Positions 9,453 to 19,252 are shown, numbered from the stretch's first letter. The stretch is 64,000 nucleotides of DNA from Bifidobacterium miconisargentati (GCF_019331675.1 NZ_JAHBBJ010000013.1:36936-100935); one strand, 5' to 3'. Numbers and translations are program-made. The notes: generated from the sequence alone by a model not told the origin.

Positions 9453-11654
9453 TCAGTTGCCGTTCACGGCGTTGCCGTTGTTGGCCTGCTGCACGATGGC
9501 GGCCAGGAAGTCGCGGTTGGTGGCGGTCTTCTTGAGGCGCGGCACCAGCGTCTGGTAGGCCTGCTCGGGCTCCATGCCGCCGAGCAGTCGACGCAGACGG
9601 TAGATGATCGGCAGTTCCTTGGGCTCGGTGATCAGCTCCTCGCGGCGGGTGCCGGAGGCGTTGATGTCGATGGCCGGGAAGAGTCGCTTGTCCGCCAGCT
9701 CGCGGCTCAGGCGCAGCTCCATGTTGCCGGTGCCCTTGAACTCCTCGAAGATCACCTCGTCCATCTTGGAGCCGGTCTCCACCAGTGCGGAGGAGATGAT
9801 GGTCAGCGAGCCGCCGTTCTCGATGTTGCGGGCGGCGCCGAAGAACTTCTTCGGCGGGTACAGGGCCTGGGCGTCCACACCACCGGACAGGATGCGACCT
9901 GAAGCCGGGGCGGCGATGTTGTACGCGCGGGCCAGTCGGGTCATGGAGTCGAGCAGCACCACCACGTCCTGACCGAGCTCCACCAGACGCTTGGCGCGCT
10001 CAATGGCGAGTTCGGCGACGGTGGTGTGGTCGGAGGCCGGACGATCGAAGGTCGAGGAGATGACCTCGCCCTGCACGGTGCGCTCCATGTCCGTGACCTC
10101 TTCCGGACGCTCGTCCACCAGCACCACCATGAGGTGCACCTCGGGATTGTTGGTGGCGATGGCGTTGGCGATGTTCTGCAGCGTGATGGTCTTGCCGGCC
10201 TTCGGCGGGGAGACGATCAGGCCACGCTGGCCCTTGCCGATCGGGGCCACGATATCCATGATGCGGCCGGTGATCTTGTTCGGCGTGGTCTCCTGCTTCA
10301 GGCGCTCCTGCGGGTACAGCGGGGTGAGCTTGGAGAACTGCGGACGGTTCAGGGTCTCTTCGACGCTCTGGCCGTTGATGGAGTCGATGGACTGCAGCGG
10401 CACGAACTTCTGGCGCTGGTTGCGGCGGTCGCCCTCGCGCGGGGCGCGGATGGAACCGTGCACGGCGTCGCCCTTGCGCAGGCCATACTTCTTGACCTGT
10501 CCCATGGAGACATACACGTCGTTCGGGCCGGGCAGGTAGCCGGAGGTGCGCACGAAGGCGTAGGAATCCAACACGTCCACGATGCCGGCAACCGGCACCA
10601 GATCCTCCTGCGGCTCCTCGCGGCGGTCCGCACGGTCGTTGCGATCGTTGCGGTCGGCACGATCATTGCCACGGTCGGCGCGATCGTCGTAACGGCGATC
10701 ATCGTCGCCGGCACCCATGTTGTCGCGGTCGCGGCCACGCAGGCGACGGCCACGGCGGTCGGCGCGATCATTGTGCTCGGCGCGATCGTTACGGTCGTTG
10801 CCACGGTCACGATTGCGGCTGCGGCGCACGAAATCGCGGTCCTCGCCCTGTTCGGCGTCCTCGGACTGCTCCTGCTTCTGCGTGGGCAGGGTGGCCAGGA
10901 TGTCGTCGAGGTCGCGCACGTTCTCCTCGTCGCCTTCCTGACGGCGACGACGGCGCGGCTGCTCGTCCTCATCGTCGCGCACGCGGCGAATCAGCGGTTC
11001 GGCATTCTCGTCACGGCGATTGCGGCGACGGCGGCCCTCGGCATCGCCGCCAAGGTCGAGCGTGGCGAGCAGGTCGTCGCCATCGGTGTGCTGACGGGTC
11101 TTGCGACGGCCGGATTCGGCCTGATCGTCGTTCTTGTTACGACGGTAGGAACGGGTGTCGTCCGTGTGGTCCTTGGCGTCCTTGTTGTCCAGCGCACGAC
11201 GGGAGCGGCGCGGTTCGGAGGAGGCGGCATCCAGGGACGGCAGGTCAAGCTGGGCCACGACGTCGGAAACGGACTTCTCGCCCCTGCCGGACTTGGCGGG
11301 CTTTTCGGCCTTGGACAGCTTTTCGGCGGTTTCGGCCGGGGTCTGCTGCGGCTGGTCCTGTGCGGTTGCGGCGGGAGCGGCAGCGGGCTGGTCGGTGGTC
11401 GGAACGGGCTGCACGGCCGGGGCCTGGTCGGCGGTGGCCGGCTTGGTCTCCGCGGCTTCCTTGGCGGCCGGAGCGGCGGTCTTGGGCGCGCGCACCGTGA
11501 CGCCGGCCGGCGGTTCACCGCCGTTGCGCGCGGCCTGCAGGGTGGCGAGAAGGTCGGGCTTGCGCATGGTCGACGTTCCGCGCAGACCCATCTGCTTGGC
11601 GAGCTCCTTGAGCTCAGGCAGCTTCATATCCTCAAGATTCTGGCTGTTTGCCAC
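9453..11654 (-). CDS. rho: Transcription termination factor Rho with long charged insert
   Basis: Hexameric RNA-dependent ATPase that ends transcription. The Rho_N domain occupies residues ~8-42 (LPELKELAKQMGLRG). The cold-shock-type RNA-binding domain is at ~346-405 (GIVDVLDSYAFVRTSGYLPGP). The RecA-like motor shows Walker A in SPPKAGKTITLQNIAN and Walker B in VVVLLDSMTRLARAYN. Between Rho_N and the cold-shock domain are ~300 residues rich in Ala/Pro/Gln and then Arg/Asp/Asn (RNDRADRNDRNDRADRREE). Such inserts are typical of high-GC actinobacterial Rho and likely bind RNA or promote condensation. The start is GTG at 11654 with AAAGGG about ten bases upstream. Confidence 0.96.
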   Translation of the reverse strand: MANSQNLEDMKLPELKELAKQMGLRGTSTMRKPDLLATLQAARNGGEPPAGVTVRAPKTAAPAAKEAAETKPATADQAPAVQPVPTTDQPAAAPAATAQDQPQQTPAETAEKLSKAEKPAKSGRGEKSVSDVVAQLDLPSLDAASSEPRRSRRALDNKDAKDHTDDTRSYRRNKNDDQAESGRRKTRQHTDGDDLLATLDLGGDAEGRRRRNRRDENAEPLIRRVRDDEDEQPRRRRRQEGDEENVRDLDDILATLPTQKQEQSEDAEQGEDRDFVRRSRNRDRGNDRNDRAEHNDRADRRGRRLRGRDRDNMGAGDDDRRYDDRADRGNDRADRNDRNDRADRREEPQEDLVPVAGIVDVLDSYAFVRTSGYLPGPNDVYVSMGQVKKYGLRKGDAVHGSIRAPREGDRRNQRQKFVPLQSIDSINGQSVEETLNRPQFSKLTPLYPQERLKQETTPNKITGRIMDIVAPIGKGQRGLIVSPPKAGKTITLQNIANAIATNNPEVHLMVVLVDERPEEVTDMERTVQGEVISSTFDRPASDHTTVAELAIERAKRLVELGQDVVVLLDSMTRLARAYNIAAPASGRILSGGVDAQALYPPKKFFGAARNIENGGSLTIISSALVETGSKMDEVIFEEFKGTGNMELRLSRELADKRLFPAIDINASGTRREELITEPKELPIIYRLRRLLGGMEPEQAYQTLVPRLKKTATNRDFLAAIVQQANNGNAVNGN

Positions 11655-11822
11655 TAGTGTGCCCTTTCCATACCGAACAGGCTTGCGCCTCTGACGGCGT
11701 TAAGAGTGATTTGCGGTTGTACCGCACATAGAGGTTCGCGGCGTCTCTGTTACCTAGCGAACTTCGAATACTGTACAACGGCTCGCCGACCAACGCAAAA
11801 ACAGCGCACACATAGTAAAAAG

Positions 11823-11939
11823 CTCTGTTAATCCAAGATCGGCATTCCCCTATCTTGGCTCCCCTTGTCAGGGGAGCTGGCGGCGAAGCCGACTGAGGGG
11901 TAGTCCGGTGGAATCCATGTCGATCTTGGTTTAACAGAG
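11823..11939. mobile_element. MITE-like 117-bp element, copy 1
   Basis: It begins CTCTGTTAATCCAAGATC and ends in the inverse complement GATCTTGGTTTAACAGAG. The core carries GGCTCCCCTTGTCAGGGGAG and GGCGAAGCCGACTGAGGGG. It has the same orientation as the copy at 47819 and opposite to those at 31564 and 54036. No reading frame is present. It lies between the rho promoter region and a hairpin cluster. Confidence 0.75.
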
Positions 11940-11950
11940 TCCAGCAAAAA

Positions 11951-12064
11951 CTCCCCTCAGCGAAGGGAGCTAGGGAGAAAAACGAAAGGGAGCCCGGCTG
12001 TGATTTCCAGCGGGGCTCCCCTCAGTCTCACTTCGTTCGACAGCTCCCCTCAGCGAGGGGAGCC
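11951..12064. repeat. Solo hairpin-core repeats upstream of rho
   Basis: A half copy (CTCCCCTCAGCGAAGGGAGC, 11951-11970) and a full copy (12014-12064) of the core found inside the MITE. The full copy reads GGCTCCCCTCAG, a short TTCG-type arm pair, then CAGCTCCCCTC and GAGGGGAGCC. With the MITE and the following inverted repeat, they fill the 529-bp gap between rho and the FAD oxidoreductase; I see no gene in that gap. Confidence 0.7.
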
Positions 12065-12086
12065 GAAAGAAAAGCGGTGCTTTTCC

Positions 12087-12194
12087 AAGAAAAGTAAATA
12101 ACGTGTGCGGCAACGGCCGTTCGAAGCCGAAGGCGTACGAAGGTACGTCGAGCGCTGAGAAAAGGCCGTTGACGCTCCGTTATTTACTTTTCTT
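12087..12194. repeat. Long inverted repeat overlapping the 3' end of the FAD oxidoreductase gene
   Basis: AAGAAAAGTAAATAACG at 12087-12103 is perfectly repeated in inverse orientation at 12178-12194. Further inside, CAACGGCC/GGCCGTTG also pair. The right arm contains the last two codons and the stop of the oxidoreductase gene. It probably acts as its transcript end, or marks a duplicated inverted gene tail. Confidence 0.65.
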
Positions 12195-13797
12195 CGTGGT
12201 AGGACTTTTCGGTGTTGACCGACCACACGTTCTTCTTGGAGGTCTTGCCGGTCTTGATGTTGCCGACGGCCTCGATGGCGGTGGCCATCGAGTGATCCAT
12301 GTTGTTGTAGTGGTGCTGACCGTTGCGGCCCACGCAGTAGAGGTTGCCGAAGGAGTCGAGGTATTCGACGAGCTCGTCCATCTGGGCGTAGGTGTCGAAG
12401 TAGGCCGGGTAGGCCTTCTTGACCTTCTCGCGGTGGGTGTCGAGCACGTCGTCCGGGCTGGAGATGACCTTCATGCGCACCATCTCGTGAATGGCGAACT
12501 TGACGCAGTCCTCCTCGCTCATGTTCCAGAAGGCGTCGCCCTCGTTGCAGAAGTACTCAAGACCGATCCAGACGGTGTTGTCCACGTCCTTGACCAGGTA
12601 CGGGCTCCAGTTGTTGAACACCTGGATACGGCCCACGGTGTAGCCCGGATCCTGCACGTAGATCCAGCAGTCCGGCACGATCGGCGGGTTGCCGAGGGTG
12701 GGGATGTTGGTGGTGTTCTTCAGGCGCATGCGCTTGACCAGCAGGCCCACGGTCACGAAGTCGCGGTACGGCAGGCCGTTGGCGATGGTGGTCATGTCCG
12801 CGGGGGCGACTTTGGACTCGGGGGCCTCGGCGTCCTCACCGGCAGCGTCGATGGCGTTGACCAGGTCCTTGATGGGCATGGAGGAGATGAACTGGTCGGC
12901 GGCCAGCTCGGTGCGGTTACCCTCGGAATCCTCGTAGACCACGGAGGAGATGGAACCGTTGGACTGGCGCACCTCGACCACCTTGGCGTCGGTGATCACC
13001 TTGGCGCCGTTGGCGGCGCAGCGCTTCTCCACGGTCTCCCACAGCTGGCCCGGACCGTACTTCGGGTACCAGAACTCCTCGATGAGGGAGGTCTCCACCT
13101 CGGCGTTGGAGCGCTTCTTGGGCAGCAGCTTCTGGAAGGCGTTCTTCAGCACGCCCATCACGCTCAGTCCCTTGACGCGCTGGGCGCCCCAATCGGCGGA
13201 AATCTGGGAGGGGTGACGGCCCCACAGCTTCTCCGTGTAGCCCTCGAAGAACATGGAGTAGAGCTTGCGGCCGAAGCGGTTGATGTAGAAGTTCTCGAGA
13301 TTGTCCTCAGGCAGCTTGTGGAACATGGACTTCAGGTAGCTGAAGCCGGCCTGCATGGTCATCACGAAGCCCATGGCTTTGAAGGTGGCGGGCTTCAGGG
13401 AGATCGGATAGTCGAAGAAGCGGCCGCCGTAGAAGATGCGGGAGACGCGGTGACGCTTGAGCATCACCTCATCGGTGACCTCGGGATCCGGGCCGCCGGG
13501 TTCGAGATCGTGGTGACGGCCGAGCTTCTTGTCGTCATAGCTGGGGGCGCCCTGCAGCGGCAGGACCTCCTTCCACCAGTCCATGATGCGGGTGTCCTTC
13601 GAGAAGAAGCGGTGACCGCCGATGTCCATGCGGTTGCCGTTGTGCTTGACGGTGCGGGAAATGCCGCCGAATTCGCGGGTCTCCTCGAGCACGGTCACGT
13701 CGTAGTTCTCAGCGCCTCCGTCCTTGACGAACTCCCAGGCAGCGGTCAGACCGGCGGGGCCACCGCCGATAATCACCACGGATTGCTTTTCGCTCAC
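12184..13797 (-). CDS. FAD-dependent oxidoreductase (amine oxidase / UDP-galactopyranose mutase-like)
   Basis: The N-terminal dinucleotide-binding fold is clear: VVIIGGGPAGLTAAWEF, then the acidic strand end and GG (VLEETREFGGISRT). MDIGGHRFFSKD resembles the protoporphyrinogen-oxidase/UGM-like superfamily. The later DYPISLKPAT segment and the C-terminal LYCVGRNGQHHYNNMDHSMATAI FAD-binding motif fit the same group, whose members often sit near glycan-biosynthesis genes. The exact substrate cannot be assigned; sugar-nucleotide ring contraction is one possibility. I chose the GTG at 13797 because AAGGAG lies just upstream (13803-13808 region); a start at 13818 would add seven residues. The length is 537 aa. 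Its stop codon sits in a long inverted repeat. Confidence 0.75.
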   Translation of the reverse strand: MSEKQSVVIIGGGPAGLTAAWEFVKDGGAENYDVTVLEETREFGGISRTVKHNGNRMDIGGHRFFSKDTRIMDWWKEVLPLQGAPSYDDKKLGRHHDLEPGGPDPEVTDEVMLKRHRVSRIFYGGRFFDYPISLKPATFKAMGFVMTMQAGFSYLKSMFHKLPEDNLENFYINRFGRKLYSMFFEGYTEKLWGRHPSQISADWGAQRVKGLSVMGVLKNAFQKLLPKKRSNAEVETSLIEEFWYPKYGPGQLWETVEKRCAANGAKVITDAKVVEVRQSNGSISSVVYEDSEGNRTELAADQFISSMPIKDLVNAIDAAGEDAEAPESKVAPADMTTIANGLPYRDFVTVGLLVKRMRLKNTTNIPTLGNPPIVPDCWIYVQDPGYTVGRIQVFNNWSPYLVKDVDNTVWIGLEYFCNEGDAFWNMSEEDCVKFAIHEMVRMKVISSPDDVLDTHREKVKKAYPAYFDTYAQMDELVEYLDSFGNLYCVGRNGQHHYNNMDHSMATAIEAVGNIKTGKTSKKNVWSVNTEKSYHEEK

Positions 13798-13958
13798 TTG
13801 AAATCTCCTTCTAACCAAATCAGCGATAGCTTATCCCAAGCCCCGGAAGCGCACGCCGACCTTGTGCATTTCCTCAACGAATATTCATAGTCACGACAAC
13901 AAAAACGACAGAACTATCTTTCCCCAGACCAATCGCGGTCTGCCTCCTCCAACAACGA

Positions 13959-14047
13959 GCTGAGGGAGCGGGATAGGTGATGCTGGACCGTAAGCTTGGC
14001 CGAACGGCCTTGAGTGTGTCCAGCGTCATCTATCCCGCTCCCTCAGC
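13959..14047. terminator. Very long hairpin (30-bp arms) after the DUF2469 gene
   Basis: The arms 13959-13988 and 14018-14047 pair over 30 bp with only two differences, both compatible with G-U pairs. The stem core is GCTGAGGGAGCGGGATAG. The 29-base loop holds its own GGCCGAACGGCC hairpin. It begins 34 bp past the stop of the minus-strand DUF2469 gene. The rest of the 13798-14080 gap shows no gene. Confidence 0.75.
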
Positions 14048-14080
14048 GGTCAACGACAACGATCGGAGATGAATCCGAGG

Positions 14081-14395
14081 TTAATGGATGTCGTCAGGGA
14101 TGTCGATGTCGGTTTTCTGCACCTCTTCGACGTTGACGTCCTTGAACGTCACGATGCGGACGGACTTGACGAAACGGCTGGAACGGTACACGTCCCACAC
14201 CCACGCATCGGTGAGCTGCACGTCGAAGTATACGTCCTGTCCGGCGGAGCGGACGTTGAAGTCCACCTTGTTCGCCAGGTAGAAACGGCGTTCGGTCTCC
14301 ACCACGTAGGTGAAGAGCTTGATGACGTCTCGGTATTCCTTATACAGTGCGAGTTCGGCGTCGGTTTCGTAGTTGTCGAGATCCTCGGCGCTCAT
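14081..14395 (-). CDS. DUF2469 family protein
   Basis: Small conserved actinobacterial protein of unknown function. The family signature is strong: MSAEDLDNYETDAELALYKEY, then VVETERRFYLAN, DAWVWDVYRSSRFVKSVRIVTFKDVNVEEV. It closely resembles mycobacterial Rv2901c as remembered. It is 104 aa and highly acidic. It follows the GNAT acetyltransferase gene with only six bases between them, so the two are surely cotranscribed. A giant hairpin lies downstream. In many actinobacteria this family sits near the ribonuclease HII and signal peptidase genes; that context is absent here. Confidence 0.9.
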   Translation of the reverse strand: MSAEDLDNYETDAELALYKEYRDVIKLFTYVVETERRFYLANKVDFNVRSAGQDVYFDVQLTDAWVWDVYRSSRFVKSVRIVTFKDVNVEEVQKTDIDIPDDIH

Positions 14396-14401
14396 GCTTG
14401 A

Positions 14402-15418
14402 TTACTCACTTTCCGTGTCACGCTTGCGGCCTCGGCCCAGTGTACGCCACCATGCTTCCTTCGAGGTCTTGCGTTCGTTCTGACCGTACGGCCAGTTGCT
14501 TTCTTCGTCGGCGATCCGGTTCGCGCCGGAGTCGTTCCGCTGCTCTTCCTTGGTTTCCTGCCGCTGCGGTGCCGCTGCCGCCGGCTTCGGGTCCGGATCG
14601 CTGCCGGCATCGCCGTCCTGCGCATCGGCCGGGCTCGCGATGTTCTGCTGGATGGCGATGGAGTGCTCGCGGGCGGACAGGGCCTCCTTGACGCCCGGAT
14701 TGTCCTCGATGAGGTGCATGCCGAAGGCGTCGAGCGAACGGATCGGATCGTACTCGTCCACCAGCGTATCCATGACGATGAGATCCTGGTACTTGTTGTT
14801 CTCCGCGTCCCACAGGGCGTCGCGCGAGGTGCCGGACGGCACGAAACCGAGCGACTGGTAGACGGAGATGGAGCGGCTGTTCTTCTCCGGCACGCCCACC
14901 CAGATGCGATGCATGCCCAGGCCGGCCGGCTCGGGGGCGAAACCGTACGTCATCACGCGCGGCATGGCGTCACGTGAGTAGCCGCGGCCACGGTAGTCGC
15001 GGCCGAGCACGATCTGGATGCGTGCGGAGCGGGACCAGCCATCGATGTCGATGAGGAAGATCATGCCGATGACGTTGCCGGTCGAGGCGGCGTCCACCTT
15101 GCCGTCATCGTCATGGTCGGCGTCGGTCAGCACGGCCCAGGCGATGGTGCGGCGGGATTCGGGATCGCCCACGCCGGATTCGGCGGGAGCCTGACCGGCC
15201 TCCCAGGCTTGGGAGCGACGGACCCAGGTGTGCACCACGGCACGCTCGGTGGCCGCGTCCTTGCCCGTGATCTTGGAGGCGCCATAGAAGGCGTCCAGCT
15301 CATCCAAGCGGGGCAGATCCTCCACGGTGGCCGGGCGCAGGTGCACCATTTCGCCGCGAATCGGAGGAATGACGATGCGTTCGGGCAAATCACGCTTCAT
15401 CCGCGCATCAGTAGCCAT
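14402..15418 (-). CDS. GNAT family N-acetyltransferase (RimJ/RimL-like) with acidic tail
   Basis: The GNAT core spans about residues 12-225: MVHLRPATVEDLPRL at the N-terminus, a GMIFLIDIDGWSRSARIQIVLG beta strand pair, the acetyl-CoA loop RDYRGRGYSRDAMPRVM, and NSRSISVYQSLGFVPSGTSRDAL at the end, typical of ribosomal-protein or amino-sugar acetyltransferases. The substrate is unknown. The last ~100 residues are hydrophilic (PDPKPAAAAPQRQETKEEQR) and not part of the fold. The ATG at 15418 has GAGG eight bases upstream; ATGs at 15445 and 15472 are alternatives. It is cotranscribed with DUF2469. Confidence 0.8.
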   Translation of the reverse strand: MATDARMKRDLPERIVIPPIRGEMVHLRPATVEDLPRLDELDAFYGASKITGKDAATERAVVHTWVRRSQAWEAGQAPAESGVGDPESRRTIAWAVLTDADHDDDGKVDAASTGNVIGMIFLIDIDGWSRSARIQIVLGRDYRGRGYSRDAMPRVMTYGFAPEPAGLGMHRIWVGVPEKNSRSISVYQSLGFVPSGTSRDALWDAENNKYQDLIVMDTLVDEYDPIRSLDAFGMHLIEDNPGVKEALSAREHSIAIQQNIASPADAQDGDAGSDPDPKPAAAAPQRQETKEEQRNDSGANRIADEESNWPYGQNERKTSKEAWWRTLGRGRKRDTESE

Positions 15419-15584
15419 GCTCAACACCTCGTTGGTCCCTGCCATTGGTACTCGTCCCCTGTTTCGACTCATATTGCAGTGCCGAACCTATCTTACTCGA
15501 CTGGACGAAAGCTGGAAACGGGCTGAAGTGGGATGTTCGCCACATGTTTACGCCGGTGGCGCACAAGGAGAGGCATACGAAAAA

Positions 15585-15698
15585 GGCTCCCCTCGAAGAG
15601 GGGAGCCGTCCGGCAAAGCGAACCAAGGAAAGCATACGGACGAATCCGGTACTCCCCTCAGTCAGCTTCGCTGACAGCTCCCCTCAAGGAGGGGAGCC
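15585..15698. repeat. Two solo hairpin-core repeats between gatB and the GNAT gene
   Basis: A perfect hairpin GGCTCCCCTC/GAGGGGAGCC at 15585-15607 and a full core copy at 15652-15698 with the CAGTCAGCTTCGCTGACAG inner arms. The copy at 15652 starts 22 bp beyond the gatB stop (minus strand) and may act as its terminator. The remainder of the ~300-bp gap is featureless. Confidence 0.7.
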
Positions 15699-15719
15699 AT
15701 GGTGAGACTGAACGAAGAA

Positions 15720-17219
15720 TCAGCCCTTGATCTTGGACATGACGACCTTGGTCACGGCCTTGGCGTCGGCCTGGCCGCGGGTGGCCTTCATGACGGCACC
15801 GATGATCACGCCCATCGGCTTCATGTTGCCGCTCTTGAGCTTCTCAACCACGTCGGGGTTGGCCTCGAACGCCGCGTCCACGGCCGCCTCGATGGCACCG
15901 TTGTCCTCGACGATCTTGTAGCCGTGCTTCTTGACGACCTCGTCCGGGGTGCCCTCACCGGCGAGCACGCCGGCGACGGTCTGCTTGGCGAGCTTGTCGT
16001 TGAGCTTGCCGTCGGCGATGAGCTTCTCGACCTCGGCCACGTCAGCCGGGGTGACCGGCAGCTCCTCGAGGGAGACGCCCTTGGCGTTGGCCTCGCGGGA
16101 CAGCTCGCCCAGCCACCACTTGCGAGCACCGGCGGCGGAGGCACCGGCCTTGACGGTCTCCTCGATGAGGTCGAGGGCGTCGGCGTTGAGGATGTCGCGC
16201 ATCTGCAGGTCGGTCAGGCCCCACTCGGCCTTGAGGCGGTTGCGGCGCTCGCGCGGCATCTCCGGCATCTGGGCCTGGATCTCGGCGATGTGCTCCTTGG
16301 TGATGTGCAGCATCACCAGATCCGGATCCGGGAAGTAGCGGTAGTCGTCCGCATCGGACTTCACGCGGCCGCCGGCGGTGGTCTGCGAGGCCTCATCCCA
16401 GTGGCGGGTCTCCTGCAGGATCTCCTTGCCTTCGTCCAGACGGGCAGCCTGACGGCGGATCTCGTACTGGATGGTCTTCTCGATGCCGCGGAAAGAGTTC
16501 ACGTTCTTGGTTTCGGAACGGGTGCCGTACGGGGCGTCGGCGGACGGGCGCAGCGAGACGTTCACGTCGGCGCGCATGTTGCCCTGCTCCATGCGGGCGT
16601 GGGAGATGCCCAGCGCACGCACGATGTCGCGGATGGCGCGCATGTACGCACCGGCGATCTCCGGAGCGCGGTCGCCCGCGCCCTCGATCGGCTTGGTCAC
16701 GATCTCGATCAGCGGCACGCCGGCGCGGTTGTAGTCCACGAGGGAGTGGTCGGCGCCTTCGATGCGGCCGTCGGCACCACCGACGTGGGTGTTCTTGCCG
16801 GCGTCGTCCTCGATGTGCGCGCGCTCGATCGGCACACGGAACACGGTGCCGTCCTCAAGCTCGACGTCCAGGTAGCCGTTGCCGTTGGTCGGCTTGTCGT
16901 ACTGGGAGATCTGGTAGTCGCGCGGCATGTCCGGGTAGAAGTAGTTCTTGCGGGCGAACTGGCTCCACTCGGCGATCTCGCAGTGCAGGGCCAGACCCAG
17001 CTTGATCGCGTAGTCGACGGCGGTCTTGTTGACCACCGGCAGGGAACCCGGCAGACCCAGGGAGACCGGGGTCAGCTGGGTGTTTGGCTCGCCGCCGAAC
17101 TCGATGTGGGCCGGGCAGAACAGCTTGGTGTTCGTGCTGAGCTCCACGTGCGTTTCCAGGCCGAAGACCACGTCATACTTCTTGGTGGCATCGGCGTACT
17201 TCATCAGTTTTTCAGCCAT
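15720..17219 (-). CDS. gatB: Asp-tRNA(Asn)/Glu-tRNA(Gln) amidotransferase subunit B
   Basis: Kinase and tRNA-recognition subunit of GatCAB, which converts mischarged Glu-tRNA-Gln or Asp-tRNA-Asn to the amide. The cradle domain begins [23 protein letters not shown], and [16 protein letters not shown] plus [17 protein letters not shown] are hallmark motifs. The C-terminal helical and YqeY tail domains end in a [19 protein letters not shown] motif. Length 499 aa is normal. It is the last gene of gatC-gatA-gatB with 30 bp from gatA. Confidence 0.97.
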   Translation of the reverse strand: MAEKLMKYADATKKYDVVFGLETHVELSTNTKLFCPAHIEFGGEPNTQLTPVSLGLPGSLPVVNKTAVDYAIKLGLALHCEIAEWSQFARKNYFYPDMPRDYQISQYDKPTNGNGYLDVELEDGTVFRVPIERAHIEDDAGKNTHVGGADGRIEGADHSLVDYNRAGVPLIEIVTKPIEGAGDRAPEIAGAYMRAIRDIVRALGISHARMEQGNMRADVNVSLRPSADAPYGTRSETKNVNSFRGIEKTIQYEIRRQAARLDEGKEILQETRHWDEASQTTAGGRVKSDADDYRYFPDPDLVMLHITKEHIAEIQAQMPEMPRERRNRLKAEWGLTDLQMRDILNADALDLIEETVKAGASAAGARKWWLGELSREANAKGVSLEELPVTPADVAEVEKLIADGKLNDKLAKQTVAGVLAGEGTPDEVVKKHGYKIVEDNGAIEAAVDAAFEANPDVVEKLKSGNMKPMGVIIGAVMKATRGQADAKAVTKVVMSKIKG

Positions 17220-17249
17220 GATGTTTGTGTTTTCCTTCCGATGCTTCCG

Positions 17250-18791
17250 TCACTTGGCCAGGCCGTCAAGCCACGGGGTCTTGAGGCTGTTCCAGATCGG
17301 GCCGCCCCAGCTTTCCTCCAGCGCCGCTTCGAGGGCGGCGGCGGGCTTGTACATGACCTCGTCGCGCTGCTGCGGGGCGATGAACTGGAAGCCCACGGGC
17401 AGGCCGTCGTCGGACAGGCCGGCCGGGATGGACATGGCCGGCACGCCGGCGAGGTTGGCCGGGATGGTGGCGATGTCGTTCATGTACATGGCCAGCGGAT
17501 CGTCCATCTTCTCGCCGAACTTGAAGGCGGTGGACGGGGAGGTCGGGGAGACCAGCACGTCGGCCTGCTCGAAGGCCTTCTTGAAGTCCTGGATGATGAG
17601 CGTGCGGACCTTCTGGGCCGAGCCGTACCAGGCGTCGTAGTAGCCGGCGGACAGGGCATAGGTGCCGAGGATGATACGACGCTTGACCTCGTCGCCGAAG
17701 CCGGCCTCACGGGTGTAGGCCATCATGTTGGCGGCGGTCTGCGGCACGCCGGCCGGCGGCATCACGCGCAGGCCGTAGCGCATGCCATCGTAGCGGGCCA
17801 GGTTGGAGCTCACCTCGGACGGCATGATGATGTAGTAGGCACCCAAGGAGTAGCCGATGTGCGGGCAGGAGACCTCGACGACCTCGGCACCCATTTCCTT
17901 GAGCTTGTCGACGGCCTCGTTGAAGCGGGCCTCGACGCCGGGCTGGAAGCCATCGCCGCCGAGTTCCTTGATCAGGCCGACCTTCAGGCCCTTGAGGTCA
18001 CGCTTGGCACCCTCGCGGGCGGCGGCGACCATCGGGCGCGGGCCCTCCGGGATGGACGTGGAGTCGCGGCGATCGTGGCCGCCGATGACTTCCTGCAGCA
18101 GGGCGGAATCGAGCACGGTACGGGAGACCGGGCCGATCTGGTCGAGCGAGGAGGCCATGGCGATGGCGCCGAAGCGGGAGACACCGCCGTAGGTGGGCTT
18201 GACGCCCACGGTGCCGGTCAGGGCGCCGGGCTGACGGATGGAGCCGCCGGTGTCGGTGCCGAGGGCGAGCGGGGCCTCGAACGCGGCGACCGCGGAGGCG
18301 GAGCCACCGCCAGAACCGCCGGGCACGCGCTCGGTATCCCACGGGTTGTGGGTGGTCTGGTAGGCGGAGTGCTCGGTGGAGGAACCCTGGGCGAACTCGT
18401 CCAGGTTGGTCTTGCCGAGCAGCGGCATGCCGGCGGCCTTGAGCTTCTCGATGACGGTGGCGTCGTACGGCGGCACCCAGCCTTCGAGGATCTTGGAGGC
18501 GGCGGTGGTCTCGATGCCCTTGGTGACGATCATGTCCTTGATGGCGATCGGCACGCCGGCCAGCTCGGGCAGGGCGGCCTTGTCCTCGGCGGACTTCTTG
18601 TCGAAGGCGTCGGCCTGCTCCAGGGCCACGTCGCCGGAGACCTTGAGGAAGGCCTTGATGGACGACTCGGCGGCCTCGATCACCTTGAGGTGGGCCTCGA
18701 CGAGCTCGCGGGAGGTGACGTCGCCCTTCTTGATGGCGGCGGCCTGCTCGGCGGCGGACAGCTTGACGAGAGATGCGGTTTCGTTGCTCAT
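17250..18791 (-). CDS. gatA: Asp-tRNA(Asn)/Glu-tRNA(Gln) amidotransferase subunit A
   Basis: Amidase subunit of GatCAB that releases ammonia from glutamine. The amidase signature is complete: [20 protein letters not shown] with the catalytic lysine, [20 protein letters not shown] with the first serine, and [13 protein letters not shown] with the nucleophilic serine region. I chose ATG at 18791, which has GAGGAG eight bases upstream; the upstream GTG at 18800 would overlap gatC. The gap to the gatC stop is five bases, so the genes are translationally close. Length 513 aa. Confidence 0.97.
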   Translation of the reverse strand: MSNETASLVKLSAAEQAAAIKKGDVTSRELVEAHLKVIEAAESSIKAFLKVSGDVALEQADAFDKKSAEDKAALPELAGVPIAIKDMIVTKGIETTAASKILEGWVPPYDATVIEKLKAAGMPLLGKTNLDEFAQGSSTEHSAYQTTHNPWDTERVPGGSGGGSASAVAAFEAPLALGTDTGGSIRQPGALTGTVGVKPTYGGVSRFGAIAMASSLDQIGPVSRTVLDSALLQEVIGGHDRRDSTSIPEGPRPMVAAAREGAKRDLKGLKVGLIKELGGDGFQPGVEARFNEAVDKLKEMGAEVVEVSCPHIGYSLGAYYIIMPSEVSSNLARYDGMRYGLRVMPPAGVPQTAANMMAYTREAGFGDEVKRRIILGTYALSAGYYDAWYGSAQKVRTLIIQDFKKAFEQADVLVSPTSPSTAFKFGEKMDDPLAMYMNDIATIPANLAGVPAMSIPAGLSDDGLPVGFQFIAPQQRDEVMYKPAAALEAALEESWGGPIWNSLKTPWLDGLAK

Positions 18792-18796
18792 CGGGT

Positions 18797-19096
18797 TCAC
18801 TCCTCGCTTCCCAGGATTCGCGGTGCCACGAACATACCGGCCTCGGTCTTCGGACCGCCGGCGAGCGCCTCTTCCTGCGTGAGCGGGGTCTCGGCCACGT
18901 CCGGGCGCAGGTAGGCCTCAAGCGGAACCGGGTTGGCGGTGGGCTCGACGTCGTCGGAAGCGACTTCCTGGACCTTGTTGATGGAGTCTGCGATGACGTT
19001 CAGTTCGCCCTGCAGACGGGTGATTTCCTCATCGGTGAGCGCGATTCGGGCAAGATCGCCCAAATGCACGATTTCTTCGCGTGAAAATGTTGGCAT
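18797..19096 (-). CDS. gatC: Asp-tRNA(Asn)/Glu-tRNA(Gln) amidotransferase subunit C
   Basis: Small stabilising subunit of Gat[23 protein letters not shown] opens the typical helical region, and the extended C-terminal stretch contains [20 protein letters not shown], the conserved LREDV-like segment. Length 99 aa fits the family. The ATG at 19096 has TATAGT seven bases upstream and no Shine-Dalgarno, so the operon probably starts as a leaderless message. A longer reading frame (to 19213) has no family support. Confidence 0.95.
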   Translation of the reverse strand: MPTFSREEIVHLGDLARIALTDEEITRLQGELNVIADSINKVQEVASDDVEPTANPVPLEAYLRPDVAETPLTQEEALAGGPKTEAGMFVAPRILGSEE

Positions 19097-19103
19097 GGGC
19101 CCA

Positions 19104-19109
19104 ACTATA
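19104..19109 (-). promoter_or_regulatory. -10 element of the gatCAB promoter (leaderless)
   Basis: TATAGT on the minus strand, seven bases before the gatC ATG. The spacing implies transcription begins at the start codon. No ribosome binding site is present. Confidence 0.55.
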
Positions 19110-19252
19110 CGAGTGGTTTGTGACACGCGGAATACCGCCGCTCGAAGCATGGGCCGGCGGTCGTCCGATGGGCTTCCGGGCGCTTGGGGCCGAATGCCGG
19201 CGAGGCATTCCAAGCACCGGCTGACCGGGATTTACCGTTGAGGACCGGTGCG

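Noticed and set aside
10026..11657. 543-aa open frame opposite rho, rich in Val/Ala/Ile
   Set aside because: It is the complement of the Arg/Asp repeat region of rho; the composition follows from GC-rich codons read in the wrong strand.
12184..13797. Naming the oxidoreductase glf (UDP-galactopyranose mutase)
   Set aside because: Only the FAD-binding fold and general superfamily motifs are visible; no galactan-synthesis neighbours support it.
15699..18914. 1071-aa frame opposite gatB and gatA
   Set aside because: Shadow of two unmistakable genes; long antisense frames are expected at this GC content.
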